From positions 1-64,000 of the IMG/VR virus record IMGVR_UViG_3300042561_000402: a stretch of DNA of 64,000 nucleotides; one strand, given 5' to 3'. Shown here one piece after another: positions 1 through 9,699 of the stretch (positions are counted from its first letter, which is position 1; every line of letters starts with the position of its first letter). The translations under genes and the position numbers were made by a program. The notes under the pieces are model-generated. The model did no database searches, had not been told where the DNA came from, and saw only the letters and a list, made by a program, of their open reading frames with translations. Origin of the DNA: a virus.

Positions 1-3000
1 AGTAGCTGTCAGAGTTCCAGATGCCGTGACATTGGAGAAGGAGACGTTGTTAGTGGCTCCGAGTTCTATGGCATTGCGGAAATTGGCGTTGTTGGTGTTG
101 GTGAGGGCTGGAAGTGGAAGGCCGAGGTTGGTGCGGGTAACGGAGGCGTTGGTGGAGTTGTCGAACGTGATAGGAGTTCTTATTTCTAGCAGCGCAGCCT
201 CGATTATAAAATTGTCGTCGTCTAGCTCTATAGATGCGTTAGTGGTTGTTGATTGCAAAAAGTCAGCAGTTATTCTGCTAAACGTCACATCATTCGTAGC
301 CCCCAACCCAATCGCCGTGCGAAAATTTGTGACGTTGGTGTTGGTGAGGGCAGGAAGGGGTAGGCCGAAGTTGGTGCGAGATTCGGAGGCATTTGTTGTA
401 TTATCAAAGCTTATGGCATGAAAAAAAACTCCAGTCTCTATTTCATATTTTGGTGCCCCGCTCCAATAAATAGTAGTATTAGAAATAAGAATATCACTAC
501 TAATTTGTGCGCTTCCAAACGACACATTATTAGTAGTCCCCAATCCCAAATTCGTTCTGCTTGCCGCGGCATTGGCTGCTGCGTTGGTGCCCGAAAAATA
601 GATAGGCTCAATGTAGGAAATGTTATCGGCCAACATCCATGCTCCACCGCGATACATCAATAGAACCGTCTCATCAAGCTGGTTAAGTGTAATAAGATTG
701 GTTGCTGCGCCCAATTGCCTAATAGCCGTCACTGTATTGGTTGACTGGGCCAAGTGGGTAATAGTTGCTCTATCTCCTTCAAATGTGGTTGCGGGGTTGG
801 TCGGAAGCGTCACAGTATTGGTAACTCCAGATACAGAAGGGGCAAGGCTGAACAGGAAAAGATTACGGCTATTTGTCGCGGCATTTGTGGATGTTCCAGT
901 AACATTTGTTTGGTATTGGACAGTTGTGGAAATCGGGGCCGCTGTCCAGAAATTGGTCGGACTCACAACTTCTCCGTTGGTATTGACTAAAACTGGATTG
1001 GTATTAGTTCCAAATAGTGCTGTTTGGAACGTTGCGGCGTTTGTATTTGTTAGCCCGCTCCAAGGAAGGCTAATATTAGTCCTAAATGATGCGGCATTTG
1101 TGATAACAGACTGCAACGTAATACCACCTCCCGCCGTAACCGTAATGTTTTGAGCAGTAATTCCAGCAATTGTAAGAGTATTGGTTGTCCCTATTTCCAA
1201 AGCATTACGGAATCCTACAGCGTTTGTATTTGTTAATGCCGACCATCCAAGATTAAGATTGGTTCTTGCTGTTGCGGCGTTGGTGGTTCCCACAAATCCC
1301 GTCAATCCAGCAGCAGATCCATTAGTTGCCAGCTTGTCATCAAGCGAAGATTGAAGCCCAACTACATTTGACAAAACAAGATTTGTTAATCCAGACCCAT
1401 TATTTCCAGCAAGCGTATTCAGGTTTGTAGATGCTGGCTGGAAGGCTAGTGCGGAATTAGTTGCCGCTGTATCCAAACCAATAGCCGTTCTAAAATCAGA
1501 AGCAGACAATGCTGTTGCGGTGTTGTCGGCGTTTAGCCTGAGAAATCTAATGGCGCTGGGATTTATTAGAGTCAACAATTCTGAACCGATAGCTGTTGCT
1601 CCTAAAGCTGTTCTGGCGCTGGCAGCGTTTGTGGCTCCAGTGCCACCATTAACCAAGGCAACTATCCCCGTGACATTTGTTGCCAAGGTTGCAGTTCCTG
1701 TGGTGGAAAGCTTTCCATCTAATGCGGTTTGCAGTCCTGTAATTTTAGAAATAGCCAAACTTGGCAAATCATCGGATTCAAGCAAACGAAACGCAGGAAT
1801 TCCACCCCCATTAGGAGTGATTAATAGTTGGCGGGACGTTTGATTGTTAAGCGTTATAGCAAATGTTCCACTAGAAGCAATTGTCGCCGTGCTAACAGAT
1901 AGAAAACTTGGAACAGTCATGCCCACAGATGTTACAGTTCCAAGATTTGTTCCAACTGAAAGAGAAGTTCTCATGTCTGCCGCCGTCAAAGAAGAAACTG
2001 AATTGTTGGCATTGATCCTAATAAATCTGGTGTCATCAGGGTTGGCCAATGTGAATAAATTAGCTCCAACAGTTGTTGCGCCAAACGCCGTTCTTGCGCC
2101 AGATGCGCTATTTGTTCCAGTGCCTCCGTTTGCGATGGAGACCACTCCAGTAACATTCGTAGCCGAAGGTGCCGTTCCTGTGATGTTAGAGGCCAGCGCC
2201 ACTGTTCCAGTGATATTTGCTGCGGCAATATTAGTTAATGATCCACCGTTGTTTGCGGCAAGATTTGTCAGGACAGAAGATGAAGCCTGAAAGGCTGTAG
2301 ATGGATTTGTTGCCGCCGTTCCAAGTTCAAGGGATGTTCTCGCGCCAGCGGCATTTGTAGCTCCAGTTCCGCCATTAGCCAAAGAAACAGTTCCGCTTAC
2401 ATTTGAAGCAAGGTTTACGGTTCCAACAACATTTCCAGCAATAATATTTGTTAAAGATCCGCCATTGTTTGCTGCCAAATTAGTTAAAGAAGAAGATGAT
2501 GGTTGAAATGAAGTTGCCGCGCTTGTTGCCGCCGTGCCAAGGCCAAGCGCCAAACGAGCATCAGTCGCATTCGTTGTTCCAGTGCCGCCATTTAAAATAG
2601 AAACAACTCCAGTAACATTTGTAGCCAGTGCGGCAGTGCCAGTAATATTTGAAGCCAAGGCAACGGTGCCGCTAATATTTGATGCCGTAATATTGCTTAA
2701 TCCTGAAGCGTTTCCGTTGGTTGCCAGCTTTGCATCAAGGCTGGACTGAAGATTGGCCACACCAGAAATAGGAATTCCAGTTAATGATGCACCATTATTG
2801 GTGGAAAGGTTTGTAAGATTGGTATTAGCTGGTTGAAATGCTGTAACCGCACTGGTTGCCGCCGTGCCAAGAGACAGTGTGGTTCTAGCCGCTTCAGCAT
2901 TGGTGGCAGTAAACAGGGCATCACCGACTATGGTAGATCCCAAATTTTGCCTTGCATTAGAAGCATTGGTGGCTCCCGTACCACCAGAATTGATGGCAAG

Positions 3001-3327
3001 GGTACCGCCAATATTTGTGAGCGTTACGCTTGGAATATTGGATACTGGAATAACACCAACAAGATTTGTGGCTTGAAGATTGGACAATGCGCTACCATTT
3101 CCTGTAGCTAGATTAGAAAGCGCTGTAGACGAAGGTTGAAATGCTGATGCGGGATTTGTCGCTGCGGTTCCAAGTCCAAGTCCTGAACGAGCATTTGAAG
3201 CATCAGCACCCCAAAAATTAGTTGGCTGAACTACAGCATTGTTAGTTCCAACCAGAACGTTGCGAGTTTGTCCGAAGCCAGAAAAAACCAAGGCTCCACT
3301 GATAATAAGTGAGAGAATATATTTCAT
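1..3327 (-). CDS. tail-fibre-like repeat protein, C-terminus cut by window edge
   Basis: The minus strand is open from an ATG at 3327 to the window edge, at least 1109 residues. The N-terminus MKYILSLIISGALVFSGFGQ looks like a Sec signal peptide ending in a plausible cleavage site. The rest is low in charge and rich in Asn, Thr, Ala, Ser and Gly. A motif of the type NGGTGATNA-x(3)-AR recurs at least five times between about 3000 and 1600, with spacers resembling LGLGTAATNPxxAFQP. Such Gly/Asn/Thr repeats are typical of beta-helical phage fibres, so I infer a receptor-binding or fibre role. It lies just downstream of two small virion-type genes and terminase on the same strand. The signal peptide is odd for a virion protein. 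The C-terminal tip, which would carry the binding domain, is outside the window. Confidence 0.8.
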   Translation of the reverse strand, partial: MKYILSLIISGALVFSGFGQTRNVLVGTNNAVVQPTNFWGADASNARSGLGLGTAATNPASAFQPSSTALSNLATGNGSALSNLQATNLVGVIPVSNIPSVTLTNIGGTLAINSGGTGATNASNARQNLGSTIVGDALFTATNAEAARTTLSLGTAATSAVTAFQPANTNLTNLSTNNGASLTGIPISGVANLQSSLDAKLATNGNASGLSNITASNISGTVALASNITGTAALATNVTGVVSILNGGTGTTNATDARLALGLGTAATSAATSFQPSSSSLTNLAANNGGSLTNIIAGNVVGTVNLASNVSGTVSLANGGTGATNAAGARTSLELGTAATNPSTAFQASSSVLTNLAANNGGSLTNIAAANITGTVALASNITGTAPSATNVTGVVSIANGGTGTNSASGARTAFGATTVGANLFTLANPDDTRFIRINANNSVSSLTAADMRTSLSVGTNLGTVTSVGMTVPSFLSVSTATIASSGTFAITLNNQTSRQLLITPNGGGIPAFRLLESDDLPSLAISKITGLQTALDGKLSTTGTATLATNVTGIVALVNGGTGATNAASARTALGATAIGSELLTLINPSAIRFLRLNADNTATALSASDFRTAIGLDTAATNSALAFQPASTNLNTLAGNNGSGLTNLVLSNVVGLQSSLDDKLATNGSAAGLTGFVGTTNAATARTNLNLGWSALTNTNAVGFRNALEIGTTNTLTIAGITAQNITVTAGGGITLQSVITNAASFRTNISLPWSGLTNTNAATFQTALFGTNTNPVLVNTNGEVVSPTNFWTAAPISTTVQYQTNVTGTSTNAATNSRNLFLFSLAPSVSGVTNTVTLPTNPATTFEGDRATITHLAQSTNTVTAIRQLGAATNLITLNQLDETVLLMYRGGAWMLADNISYIEPIYFSGTNAAANAAASRTNLGLGTTNNVSFGSAQISSDILISNTTIYWSGAPKYEIETGVFFHAISFDNTTNASESRTNFGLPLPALTNTNVTNFRTAIGLGATNDVTFSRITADFLQSTTTNASIELDDDNFIIEAALLEIRTPITFDNSTNASVTRTNLGLPLPALTNTNNANFRNAIELGATNNVSFSNVTASGTLTAT

Positions 3328-3328
3328 T

Positions 3329-3652
3329 TTACATTAGTCGCTTCCAGACTCTTTTGGTTCCTGTTTGGCTATCATAGTCATTGGGTCGGACTACGAATGG
3401 TAGATTTTCGGCGTCAGTGCCGTTGGCAAGTTGGTAGATGGCGGGAATTCCACCAATAACCAAAAAGATGACAATTCCAACAGCATAGGTTCCGCTAACT
3501 GTATTCAAGCTATCAAGGTTAGTTGAGCCACCGCCTTCCAAACCAGTAATTGAAGGTTCAACGCGAAGAATGTTAACGCTTGGGGTTTGGATCGGAGTCG
3601 AAGAAACACCGATAACGCTAGAAGACGGAATAGGAATACAGATCTTGCTCAT
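3329..3652 (-). CDS. small protein with one membrane segment
   Basis: This 107-residue protein has a polar Pro/Ser-rich N-terminal half. One hydrophobic stretch follows at about residues 54-73 (GTYAVGIVIFLVIGGIPAIY), then a basic C-terminus. It sits between the tail-fibre-like gene (1-bp gap) and another small virion-type gene (start-stop abutting), so it is very likely cotranscribed with them. No family was recognised. The membrane segment allows a holin-like or ejection role, but a minor structural protein is equally possible. Confidence 0.65.
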   Translation of the reverse strand: MSKICIPIPSSSVIGVSSTPIQTPSVNILRVEPSITGLEGGGSTNLDSLNTVSGTYAVGIVIFLVIGGIPAIYQLANGTDAENLPFVVRPNDYDSQTGTKRVWKRLM

Positions 3653-4015
3653 TTAGCGGGTAACCTCTGGTGAAATGATAACATTGCCTTGCAGGATTCG
3701 GGTTGTGACGGCCCCGTTGTAAAGCTCAAGGTCATATACGGCTTTATCACATACCGAGAGTGATGCCGTGTCAGACGCCGAAATAAATAGCCTAATAGAT
3801 CCTGTAGCTTCATTCAATACGATTCTACCATTACTTGTGGACAATTCAAGAATTAGTGCTTTGGATTCGGGCTTTGACCGAATATGAATCTTGGCGGTAT
3901 AGCCCGTAAGATCCACTGGTGCAGATGGTTCTCCAGTCTCGTAAAACAGAGTCTGATTAAACGTGGCACCTTGGAATATACAAATATCCGCTTCGGCAAT
4001 CGGTAGTTGAGCCAT
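3653..4015 (-). CDS. small phage structural protein, BppU-like N-terminal type
   Basis: Read from the ATG at 4015 (MAQLP); an upstream ATG at 4024 would add three residues. The protein has a pattern seen in small tail or baseplate-associated phage proteins: FQGATFNQTL, then LTGYTAKIHIRSK, a central YDLELYNG and a C-terminal GNVIISPEVTR. This suggests an all-beta domain resembling the N-terminal part of baseplate upper proteins. It lies directly downstream of the large terminase and upstream of the fibre gene on the same strand. The structural role is inferred from motif and context. Confidence 0.7.
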   Translation of the reverse strand: MAQLPIAEADICIFQGATFNQTLFYETGEPSAPVDLTGYTAKIHIRSKPESKALILELSTSNGRIVLNEATGSIRLFISASDTASLSVCDKAVYDLELYNGAVTTRILQGNVIISPEVTR

Positions 4016-4031
4016 AAATGGCAAATAGAAT

Positions 4032-5873
4032 CTACCAATTCTTCTTTATAGTCAAGGCTTGTTTGAGTTTTTTAAATGTCTCTTTGTTGATACGTTTCTT
4101 TTCCTCAATCGCCTCACTTCCAGCCATGGCTCCGAATACCTTGCGAGCCACAAATAATCCTACTGCAAACGAGTCAAATAAGTCGGGAGATTTTCCAATC
4201 CTCTTTTTCATATCGGTCTTGGACTCAATGATGATCTTGCGGGTTCGGCGCACATACTTTCTCTGGGTCATCTCCCATGCCAAGTCGGGCGTAATTCCCT
4301 TGAGTTGCTCGCATTCAAGGAAGTAGCGAGCAGCAAAGCACAGTTCTGAGGCCATGTTGTGGAACAATTCCTTGCCAACTTGCGGTTTTCCAGTGACTTC
4401 GTTTCTCATGGCGTATTGGGCACTAACAGGAAGGTCGGATGCTGCTCCTGCAAAACTCACTGCATGCCAACCCTTTAGGAGTTCTCGTTCTCCGATTGAC
4501 CAGAAAATACCTCCAGCCGAAGCATCTACGCCCATCCACTGATTAGGAATTCCCAACTTGAGAGAGAGATCGTGGATTTGCTGGATCATCTCGTATTGGA
4601 AGTCCTCTTGTGATCCAGCCCTTCGGTTGAGGACATACTGCTTTTCGACAGCTATCGCCCACTTGCCACTAATAAGCCTGCCATACTTGAGGTGGGTAAA
4701 CACGAACCTATCGCCGCCTTCGGTGTAGCTTGGGTCAATGCCAGCAATATCTTTCGGGGTTCCATCCCAGATCGGTTTGTCTAGCGCCCCGTGCCGAGCC
4801 AATAGGATATCAGAGACAATCGTGGAATCATCGGCATCAGCAGGGGGCCAAAATCCCCTAAACTTTCTCCAATACTGAGGATTAAGTTCTCCGAGTTCTT
4901 TTCGGGCCAAAGCCACATCGTTGGGCTTTGGTAGAAACGGATAGCGCAATCCCTTACCAGCATCGAAGGACTGTTGGTTCGGATTGTCGTTTTCTGAATC
5001 AAATCTGATACATACCCCCTCGATACCAGCCACCCGTATCTTCCAGTTCGGGGTTTGCTCATCCACACTCATCCACCCCTTGATGGGTTCACAGAACTTC
5101 CCATGGGGATCAAAGATGGATGACGGGTTACCAGCGCCGACAATATAGAGTTCTTGTGCGCCCTTAAATCCCCAGACAGCCTCATTGATTACCGAAGCCG
5201 AGCAATCTTGTAACTCGTCAATAATCAACACGATACGACGATTTTTCTTACCCTGAAGTCGCTTCTGGGCATCGTCTTTGTATTCATCGCCAGCCGCCAA
5301 AAGCATGATGGAGGATGCGTCACTCACTCCTGTTTCGGGATCAATAATAGCACCCTCCTCATCCGAAAGCTTGATGATGTCCATGGACTCAATGAGTCTT
5401 CCAGATGCTAATCCCATGTTTCGGGCTTCGCGGTACATCTTGACCAATGCCGCCCAGATACGCTGTTTGGCGTCAATTTTGGACGTAGAGACCACAATGG
5501 TCATCGTATTGATTGGGTCGCAGAACCAGTTAACCAGCGCAAACGCCGCCATTCCATAGGATTTACCAGAGTCGGTACCGCCAGCCAGACCCGTCACACT
5601 TCGGACAAATCGGTTTCCTGTGGCATCATCCACCTCATAGACTTGGTTGCAGAATGCCTGTGCGCTGAGTTCCGCCCACCTGTGCCATTGAAAGGTTGGC
5701 CAGATTGCCGAGACAACATTGCGATAATGACGAGCTTTGCCTAGTCCTCCTTCTTCGGGGGTAAGCCCTTGCAAGAAGGCGTCCATCTCAATGCGGATTG
5801 GCGTAATTGCCTGTCCGTCTTTGGGTAACCACAACCTCCCGTATTTCTCTATCCCTTGATCAACTGTTGCCAT
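4032..5873 (-). CDS. terL: terminase large subunit (DNA packaging ATPase and nuclease)
   Basis: The 613-residue protein drives DNA into the procapsid with ATP and cuts the concatemer. The ATPase domain has Walker A GGTDSGKS at residues 98-105, Walker B VLIIDELQD with D219-E220, and a coupling motif VGAGNPSS near 245-252. The C-terminal RNase H-like nuclease domain has candidate metal ligands D380 (AGIDPSY), D450 (MGVDAS) and D564/D567 (SPDLFDSF). Length and domain order fit the family. The gene is divergent from the helix-turn-helix gene at 5902, with only 28 bp between the two start codons, so their control regions must overlap. No good Shine-Dalgarno sequence is visible before the ATG. Confidence 0.95.
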   Translation of the reverse strand: MATVDQGIEKYGRLWLPKDGQAITPIRIEMDAFLQGLTPEEGGLGKARHYRNVVSAIWPTFQWHRWAELSAQAFCNQVYEVDDATGNRFVRSVTGLAGGTDSGKSYGMAAFALVNWFCDPINTMTIVVSTSKIDAKQRIWAALVKMYREARNMGLASGRLIESMDIIKLSDEEGAIIDPETGVSDASSIMLLAAGDEYKDDAQKRLQGKKNRRIVLIIDELQDCSASVINEAVWGFKGAQELYIVGAGNPSSIFDPHGKFCEPIKGWMSVDEQTPNWKIRVAGIEGVCIRFDSENDNPNQQSFDAGKGLRYPFLPKPNDVALARKELGELNPQYWRKFRGFWPPADADDSTIVSDILLARHGALDKPIWDGTPKDIAGIDPSYTEGGDRFVFTHLKYGRLISGKWAIAVEKQYVLNRRAGSQEDFQYEMIQQIHDLSLKLGIPNQWMGVDASAGGIFWSIGERELLKGWHAVSFAGAASDLPVSAQYAMRNEVTGKPQVGKELFHNMASELCFAARYFLECEQLKGITPDLAWEMTQRKYVRRTRKIIIESKTDMKKRIGKSPDLFDSFAVGLFVARKVFGAMAGSEAIEEKKRINKETFKKLKQALTIKKNW

Positions 5874-5901
5874 TTATGAAATTTATACTAAACTAATCCG
5901 A

Positions 5902-6672
5902 ATGGAGAAAAAGCGCAAGAGCGGAGAGCGGGATTGGGATACGCCAGAAAACCGCATCAAAAAACAGAATGCATTTAGGCTCTACGCCGCTGGGAGAGGA
6001 TTACCAGAGGTAATGAAAGCCTTGGAAACAAAGCATAAACCAACTCTGGAAAAGCTAATCTATAGCGAGAAGTGGGACGAATACGTCAAGGTATGGCAGG
6101 AAAATCCCGAAGCAGAAAACCTCTACCCTTGGGATAAAGAACGTCCCGTAGCCTTGGTTGCACCTCCTTCCAGAATGGAGGAGATGGACAAGAAGCGCAG
6201 AATGGAATGCATCAAGGGATTCTCCATGTACTGTTCGGGGCGCAGCCTGCGGGATATTGCCGAAGAACTGAAAGTAAGCGAGTCTACTGTTTGCTTGTGG
6301 CGGGATACCCAACGCTGGATTCAGTGTAGGGAGCGTTTGGTAAACGAACAATCTCCCGCTCCTTGGGAAGATGATGGGGTTCCTTCCGTGATGTCGGAAA
6401 TAACGGCATCTCTTGAAACCATGAAGAAATCCATCAAGTTTTTAACTGGCAAGGTTCTGGTGAAAGCCGCTGATGCCGCGCAAGACCTAGACGGCATGGA
6501 AGCCCTTGGCATGATGAGAAACATCAAGCAGTTGGCAGAAGCCGCATCTATTAACTTCTCCGAGGGCAATAATCAGCAAAATGCAATTCAGATCAATATT
6601 GCCACCAAGCTGGAGTCGATGAAGATTCCCGAAAACAACACCTATGAAGCGGAGCTAATTATCAATGAGTGA
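5902..6672 (+). CDS. helix-turn-helix DNA-binding protein, candidate small terminase
   Basis: The 256-residue protein has a charged N-terminus and a clear helix-turn-helix at about residues 111-135 (GRSLRDIAEELKVSESTVCLW). An earlier segment, YAAGRGLPEVMKAL, looks like a second degenerate copy. The C-terminal half is predicted helical, as in oligomerising small-terminase subunits. It starts 28 bp from the divergent terL, which supports a packaging recognition role. A transcription regulator is the alternative. It overlaps the next gene by 8 bp. Confidence 0.65.
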   Translation: MEKKRKSGERDWDTPENRIKKQNAFRLYAAGRGLPEVMKALETKHKPTLEKLIYSEKWDEYVKVWQENPEAENLYPWDKERPVALVAPPSRMEEMDKKRRMECIKGFSMYCSGRSLRDIAEELKVSESTVCLWRDTQRWIQCRERLVNEQSPAPWEDDGVPSVMSEITASLETMKKSIKFLTGKVLVKAADAAQDLDGMEALGMMRNIKQLAEAASINFSEGNNQQNAIQINIATKLESMKIPENNTYEAELIINE

Positions 6673-7267
6673 CGCGCCTAAATTTTGCTACGAGAGAAAA
6701 ACGGATGTGCCGCCGCAGGGATGGTGGGTTAAATGCCCAATCGTTGACGAAAAAGTCCAAGGCGGAGATTACTGGGATATGGTAAAAAACTGCGAGAAGC
6801 TTTTGCTCTCCAGAGGAATAACGCCCCCAGTTGATCTTGTGTCACAAATAGACAACAACCTTTGTGACAGACTTGCTGGGAATACCAACTGCGTTCCGTG
6901 TTCAACAGCCAAGCAAACACTTGGATTCGGCGAAATTGTGCGGTGGGTAAAGGCAATGTACCACTTTGCCAAAGACAACAAATTTCAACTGGTTGATCAG
7001 GAAGAAGCGGAACGAAGGGCTAAAATATGTGCGTCTTGTCCGCAACAGATCCCCACTTCTGGATGTTGGGGTTGTAAAGGAATTGCTGGAATGTTGCCCC
7101 ATATTGCGGGAGCAAAGACAACGCCTTATGACCAGCAACTTAAAGCCTGCGGGGTTTGCGGCTGCTACAATGCTGTCTCAGTCCATCTTCCAATTGATGC
7201 ACAGGGCGGAGAAGGATTGAACTTCCCATCCCATTGCTGGAAGGCTACGCCACCTCAAATCGGGTAA
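6665..7267 (+). CDS. Cys-rich putative zinc-binding protein
   Basis: This 200-residue protein has many paired cysteines: CVPC near 77-80, CASCPQ and CWGC near 120-137, and CGVCGC near 162-167, plus a late SHCW. These could hold two or more zinc or iron-sulfur clusters. It overlaps the end of the preceding helix-turn-helix gene, so translation is probably coupled. Its 3' end overlaps the convergent dnaB gene by 23 bp. I do not recognise an enzyme family. It may be a nucleic-acid-binding accessory protein. Confidence 0.7.
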   Translation: MSDAPKFCYERKTDVPPQGWWVKCPIVDEKVQGGDYWDMVKNCEKLLLSRGITPPVDLVSQIDNNLCDRLAGNTNCVPCSTAKQTLGFGEIVRWVKAMYHFAKDNKFQLVDQEEAERRAKICASCPQQIPTSGCWGCKGIAGMLPHIAGAKTTPYDQQLKACGVCGCYNAVSVHLPIDAQGGEGLNFPSHCWKATPPQIG

Positions 7268-8549
7268 TTGCCTTGTTAAAGCTCATGTTGGCCACGCCTG
7301 TGGGGCCGTCACGATGCTTGCCGACAATAAACTCCATGGTGGGATTCTGCTCATGGTCTTGGGCGTCTTCGCTGTGAAGCATGATGACAATGTCTGAATC
7401 CTGTTCGATGGCTCCAGATCCCTTGAGGTCTGAAAGGCTTGGGCGTCCTCCGCGCTTGTCTGGGTCGCGGTTGAGTTGGGCCAACACCAGAACAGGAACC
7501 TTGAGGGTCTTGGCCAGATCCTTGATGCCGCCGCTAATCTCTTCCACCTCGCACACGCGATTGTCTTTTCCGCGCTTGCTATCGCCCTTGACCAACTGGA
7601 GGTAGTCAATGATGATGAGGTCTAGCGGGGTGCGCTGGTGGGCGCGGCGAGCAACCGCCTTGAGATAGCCGATAGATTTGGCCGAGCTATCATCGCAGAT
7701 GATTTCGGATGCTTGGATTTCCTGCACGGCCCGTCCGAGAGATTGCTTTTGATGCGGGGTAACCCGACCAGATAGAATGTCAGCAGCACCCACACGCGCC
7801 CGCGAGCGGATCATGCGCTCCATGAGAGCAACGCTTGTCATCTCCAAAGAGAAGATCAAGACCCGTTTCTTCTGGTTAAGTGCCACGTTTTCGGCAATCT
7901 GAAGGGCGCTGGCCGTCTTGCCAACCGCTGGTCTCGCAGCCAAAACAACCATATCTCCACCACGCAAGCCAAACATGAGAAGATCATCCAGAGGCGTAAT
8001 GCCTGTGCGAATGCCGATACAGGGTTTTCCTGCAATCGTAGATTCGATGTTCTGGGCAGCGCGATCCAAGGCGTTATTGATCGATAGCTTGCTACCGTCA
8101 TCCATCTCGTAGTCAGCCCGCATGACGGTGGTCTCTGACCAGTTCTTAAGTTCTTCAATCTTTAGCTCGCGGTCTCTGGCTTTGTGAACCATGTCGTTGG
8201 CCAAATATTCCAGCGACCTTCTGTAGCGGGCTTCCTCCAGCTTGGGGTAGTAACGCTTCCAGTTGTTGTGGGCTACACACGAAGTTGCGACTTCTGTGAT
8301 CTTCTGCTCACCACCTACAATATCGTACTCGTTGGCAGCTTCGATCTCCCCCTTGACGTTAATGATATCTGCCTGCATCCCCTTGGCGATACAGCGCATG
8401 ACCGCCCGAAAGATGATCTTGTTCTCCTGAAGGTAGAAGTGATCTTCCTTTATGGATAAAAGAATCTCACGCTGATCCTCTGACGGGGCATGACAGAGGC
8501 AGGAAAGGATGGCGGTTTCGGCTGATGGTTCAAAGATGACTTCTTGCAT
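7245..8549 (-). CDS. dnaB: replicative DNA helicase, DnaB family
   Basis: The 434-residue protein matches the DnaB/RecA-like replicative helicase that unwinds DNA ahead of the fork as a hexamer. The N-terminal helical domain (about 1-110) begins with the typical EPSAETAILSCLC. The C-terminal ATPase domain has Walker A ARPAVGKT at 205-212, the SLEM motif (FSLEM), Walker B LIIIDYLQL with D315, and a late IEQDSDIVIML segment. Length is normal. It is separated from the phage primase (27.4 kb) by 19 kb and lies on the opposite strand. The ATG at 8549 is in the usual place for the family. Confidence 0.95.
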   Translation of the reverse strand: MQEVIFEPSAETAILSCLCHAPSEDQREILLSIKEDHFYLQENKIIFRAVMRCIAKGMQADIINVKGEIEAANEYDIVGGEQKITEVATSCVAHNNWKRYYPKLEEARYRRSLEYLANDMVHKARDRELKIEELKNWSETTVMRADYEMDDGSKLSINNALDRAAQNIESTIAGKPCIGIRTGITPLDDLLMFGLRGGDMVVLAARPAVGKTASALQIAENVALNQKKRVLIFSLEMTSVALMERMIRSRARVGAADILSGRVTPHQKQSLGRAVQEIQASEIICDDSSAKSIGYLKAVARRAHQRTPLDLIIIDYLQLVKGDSKRGKDNRVCEVEEISGGIKDLAKTLKVPVLVLAQLNRDPDKRGGRPSLSDLKGSGAIEQDSDIVIMLHSEDAQDHEQNPTMEFIVGKHRDGPTGVANMSFNKAITRFEVA

Positions 8550-8557
8550 AGGAAGCG

Positions 8558-9514
8558 TTAGACAGCCTCTTGGGCCGTTCGTTCACGCTTTTTTTGCAAA
8601 ATCGCCATCATGGCCTCGCGCCTACGCTGGCGCTCTTTTTCGCTGATTTTTCTCTTTTTCTTCTTCAGCGTTTTTGGTATACTTTTTGTTTCGATGGGAG
8701 ATTTTGTTACCTCTGTTTTTGCCTCTGTGGTTTCTTCGTTTGTAACAAAGTGGTTGATGGCCATGCGGTGGAGCGAGCCGTCCTTGCACCCGTGGATAAC
8801 CACGGCTTGGCTAGAGATAATTCGGTCTGGGCAAGTAACTCCCTGAACCGCTTGGGCCTCTGGATCTGCGGCAAAGAATACAATCTTTCCGTCCTTCCAT
8901 TGGTAGTTGACGCTTTTCCAGTAGGTTCGGATAAGCGGCGTGTCGCGGCCAATCTCCAAGAAGTTCCAACGGCATCGAACGTCCCAAGGCTCTGGAATGT
9001 TTCCTGAGTTCTTGTAGGCCAAGTTGTAGGTCGATAGCGATTGAGCCGAAGCGCAAAAGTCCAAGAAATTGGGAGGATAGACCGCGCTTCCCACAATCAT
9101 CTTGTAAATGTTCCTTCCGTTGGAAGCCATTCCGCCTTCATAGAGGTGACCAATGATACCGACTTGTTTATGGTATTCGGCGTCGAGGTCATCAACCCAC
9201 CCCTCTTTCATGGGGACGCAGTCTGGTTCCCAGAAGTAAAATGGAGTCTTGGTTGGGTACATCGCAGATGCCACATCGGCAAACATCTGGTTCGGGCCAA
9301 GTGGCCAACCATCAAATCCATCTTGGGCAATCAGGTGGTCAACTTCAGGAAAGCTTTTCTTTAGTTCATGGATGATATCAGAAACGCCAGATGTATCATT
9401 CTTGGTACATACTGTAGCCTTGTGGCGCATGTTAATCCCCATGGCTGTGATGGCCTTGGCAGACTCCATGGCTAGTTCGGCGTCCCCGTTATGGTAGGCA
9501 AAGACGATATTCAT
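8558..9514 (-). CDS. glycosyltransferase-like protein with basic C-terminal tail
   Basis: The 318-residue protein opens with a beta-alpha start typical of GT-A folds (MNIVFAYHNGDAELA). A DxD-like metal site, FYFWEPDCVP, lies at residues 92-101, followed by WVDDLDAEY and a GSAVYPP segment. The gene at 30334 shares the same order (LLWETDMIP, WVARLEGEY, GGAIYPP), so the two are probably paralogues. The last 60 residues are Lys/Arg/Glu-rich and look disordered. It is cotranscribed with dnaB and four small upstream genes. The sugar and acceptor are unknown; virion or DNA glycosylation is inference. Confidence 0.65.
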   Translation of the reverse strand: MNIVFAYHNGDAELAMESAKAITAMGINMRHKATVCTKNDTSGVSDIIHELKKSFPEVDHLIAQDGFDGWPLGPNQMFADVASAMYPTKTPFYFWEPDCVPMKEGWVDDLDAEYHKQVGIIGHLYEGGMASNGRNIYKMIVGSAVYPPNFLDFCASAQSLSTYNLAYKNSGNIPEPWDVRCRWNFLEIGRDTPLIRTYWKSVNYQWKDGKIVFFAADPEAQAVQGVTCPDRIISSQAVVIHGCKDGSLHRMAINHFVTNEETTEAKTEVTKSPIETKSIPKTLKKKKRKISEKERQRRREAMMAILQKKRERTAQEAV

Positions 9515-9699
9515 TGTGCGTCGAAGTTAAGGGGCCAGCTTGGATGGACTGGATCTTCCAAGCGGATGCGAACATTGTTGTATCCCTGTCCCGCCAGCTT
9601 TTCGGACTCAAGGGTCGCCTCTTCCTTGCTCAGTCCAGAGGCGTGAAGTTCCACAACCTTGTCTCCGTAGCACACGATGAATGTTTTGTCTTTAGTCAT
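9511..9699 (-). CDS. small hypothetical protein
   Basis: This 62-residue protein has alternating charged and hydrophobic residues (FIVCYGDKVVELHA, YNNVRIRLEDP), suggesting a small alpha/beta fold. Its stop overlaps the start of the glycosyltransferase-like gene by 4 bp and its start overlaps the gene upstream, so it belongs to a coupled operon. No family was recognised. Confidence 0.6.
   Translation of the reverse strand: MTKDKTFIVCYGDKVVELHASGLSKEEATLESEKLAGQGYNNVRIRLEDPVHPSWPLNFDAQ

Noticed and set aside
26-3111. Several plus-strand frames in the first 3.1 kb
   Set aside because: They are shadows of the long minus-strand fibre-like gene, which is open through the whole stretch, has repeats of protein character and a signal peptide.
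8570-9364. Plus-strand frames inside the glycosyltransferase-like gene at 8558
   Set aside because: Shadows of the minus-strand gene, which has a DxD-like motif, a paralogue at 30334 and operon overlaps.
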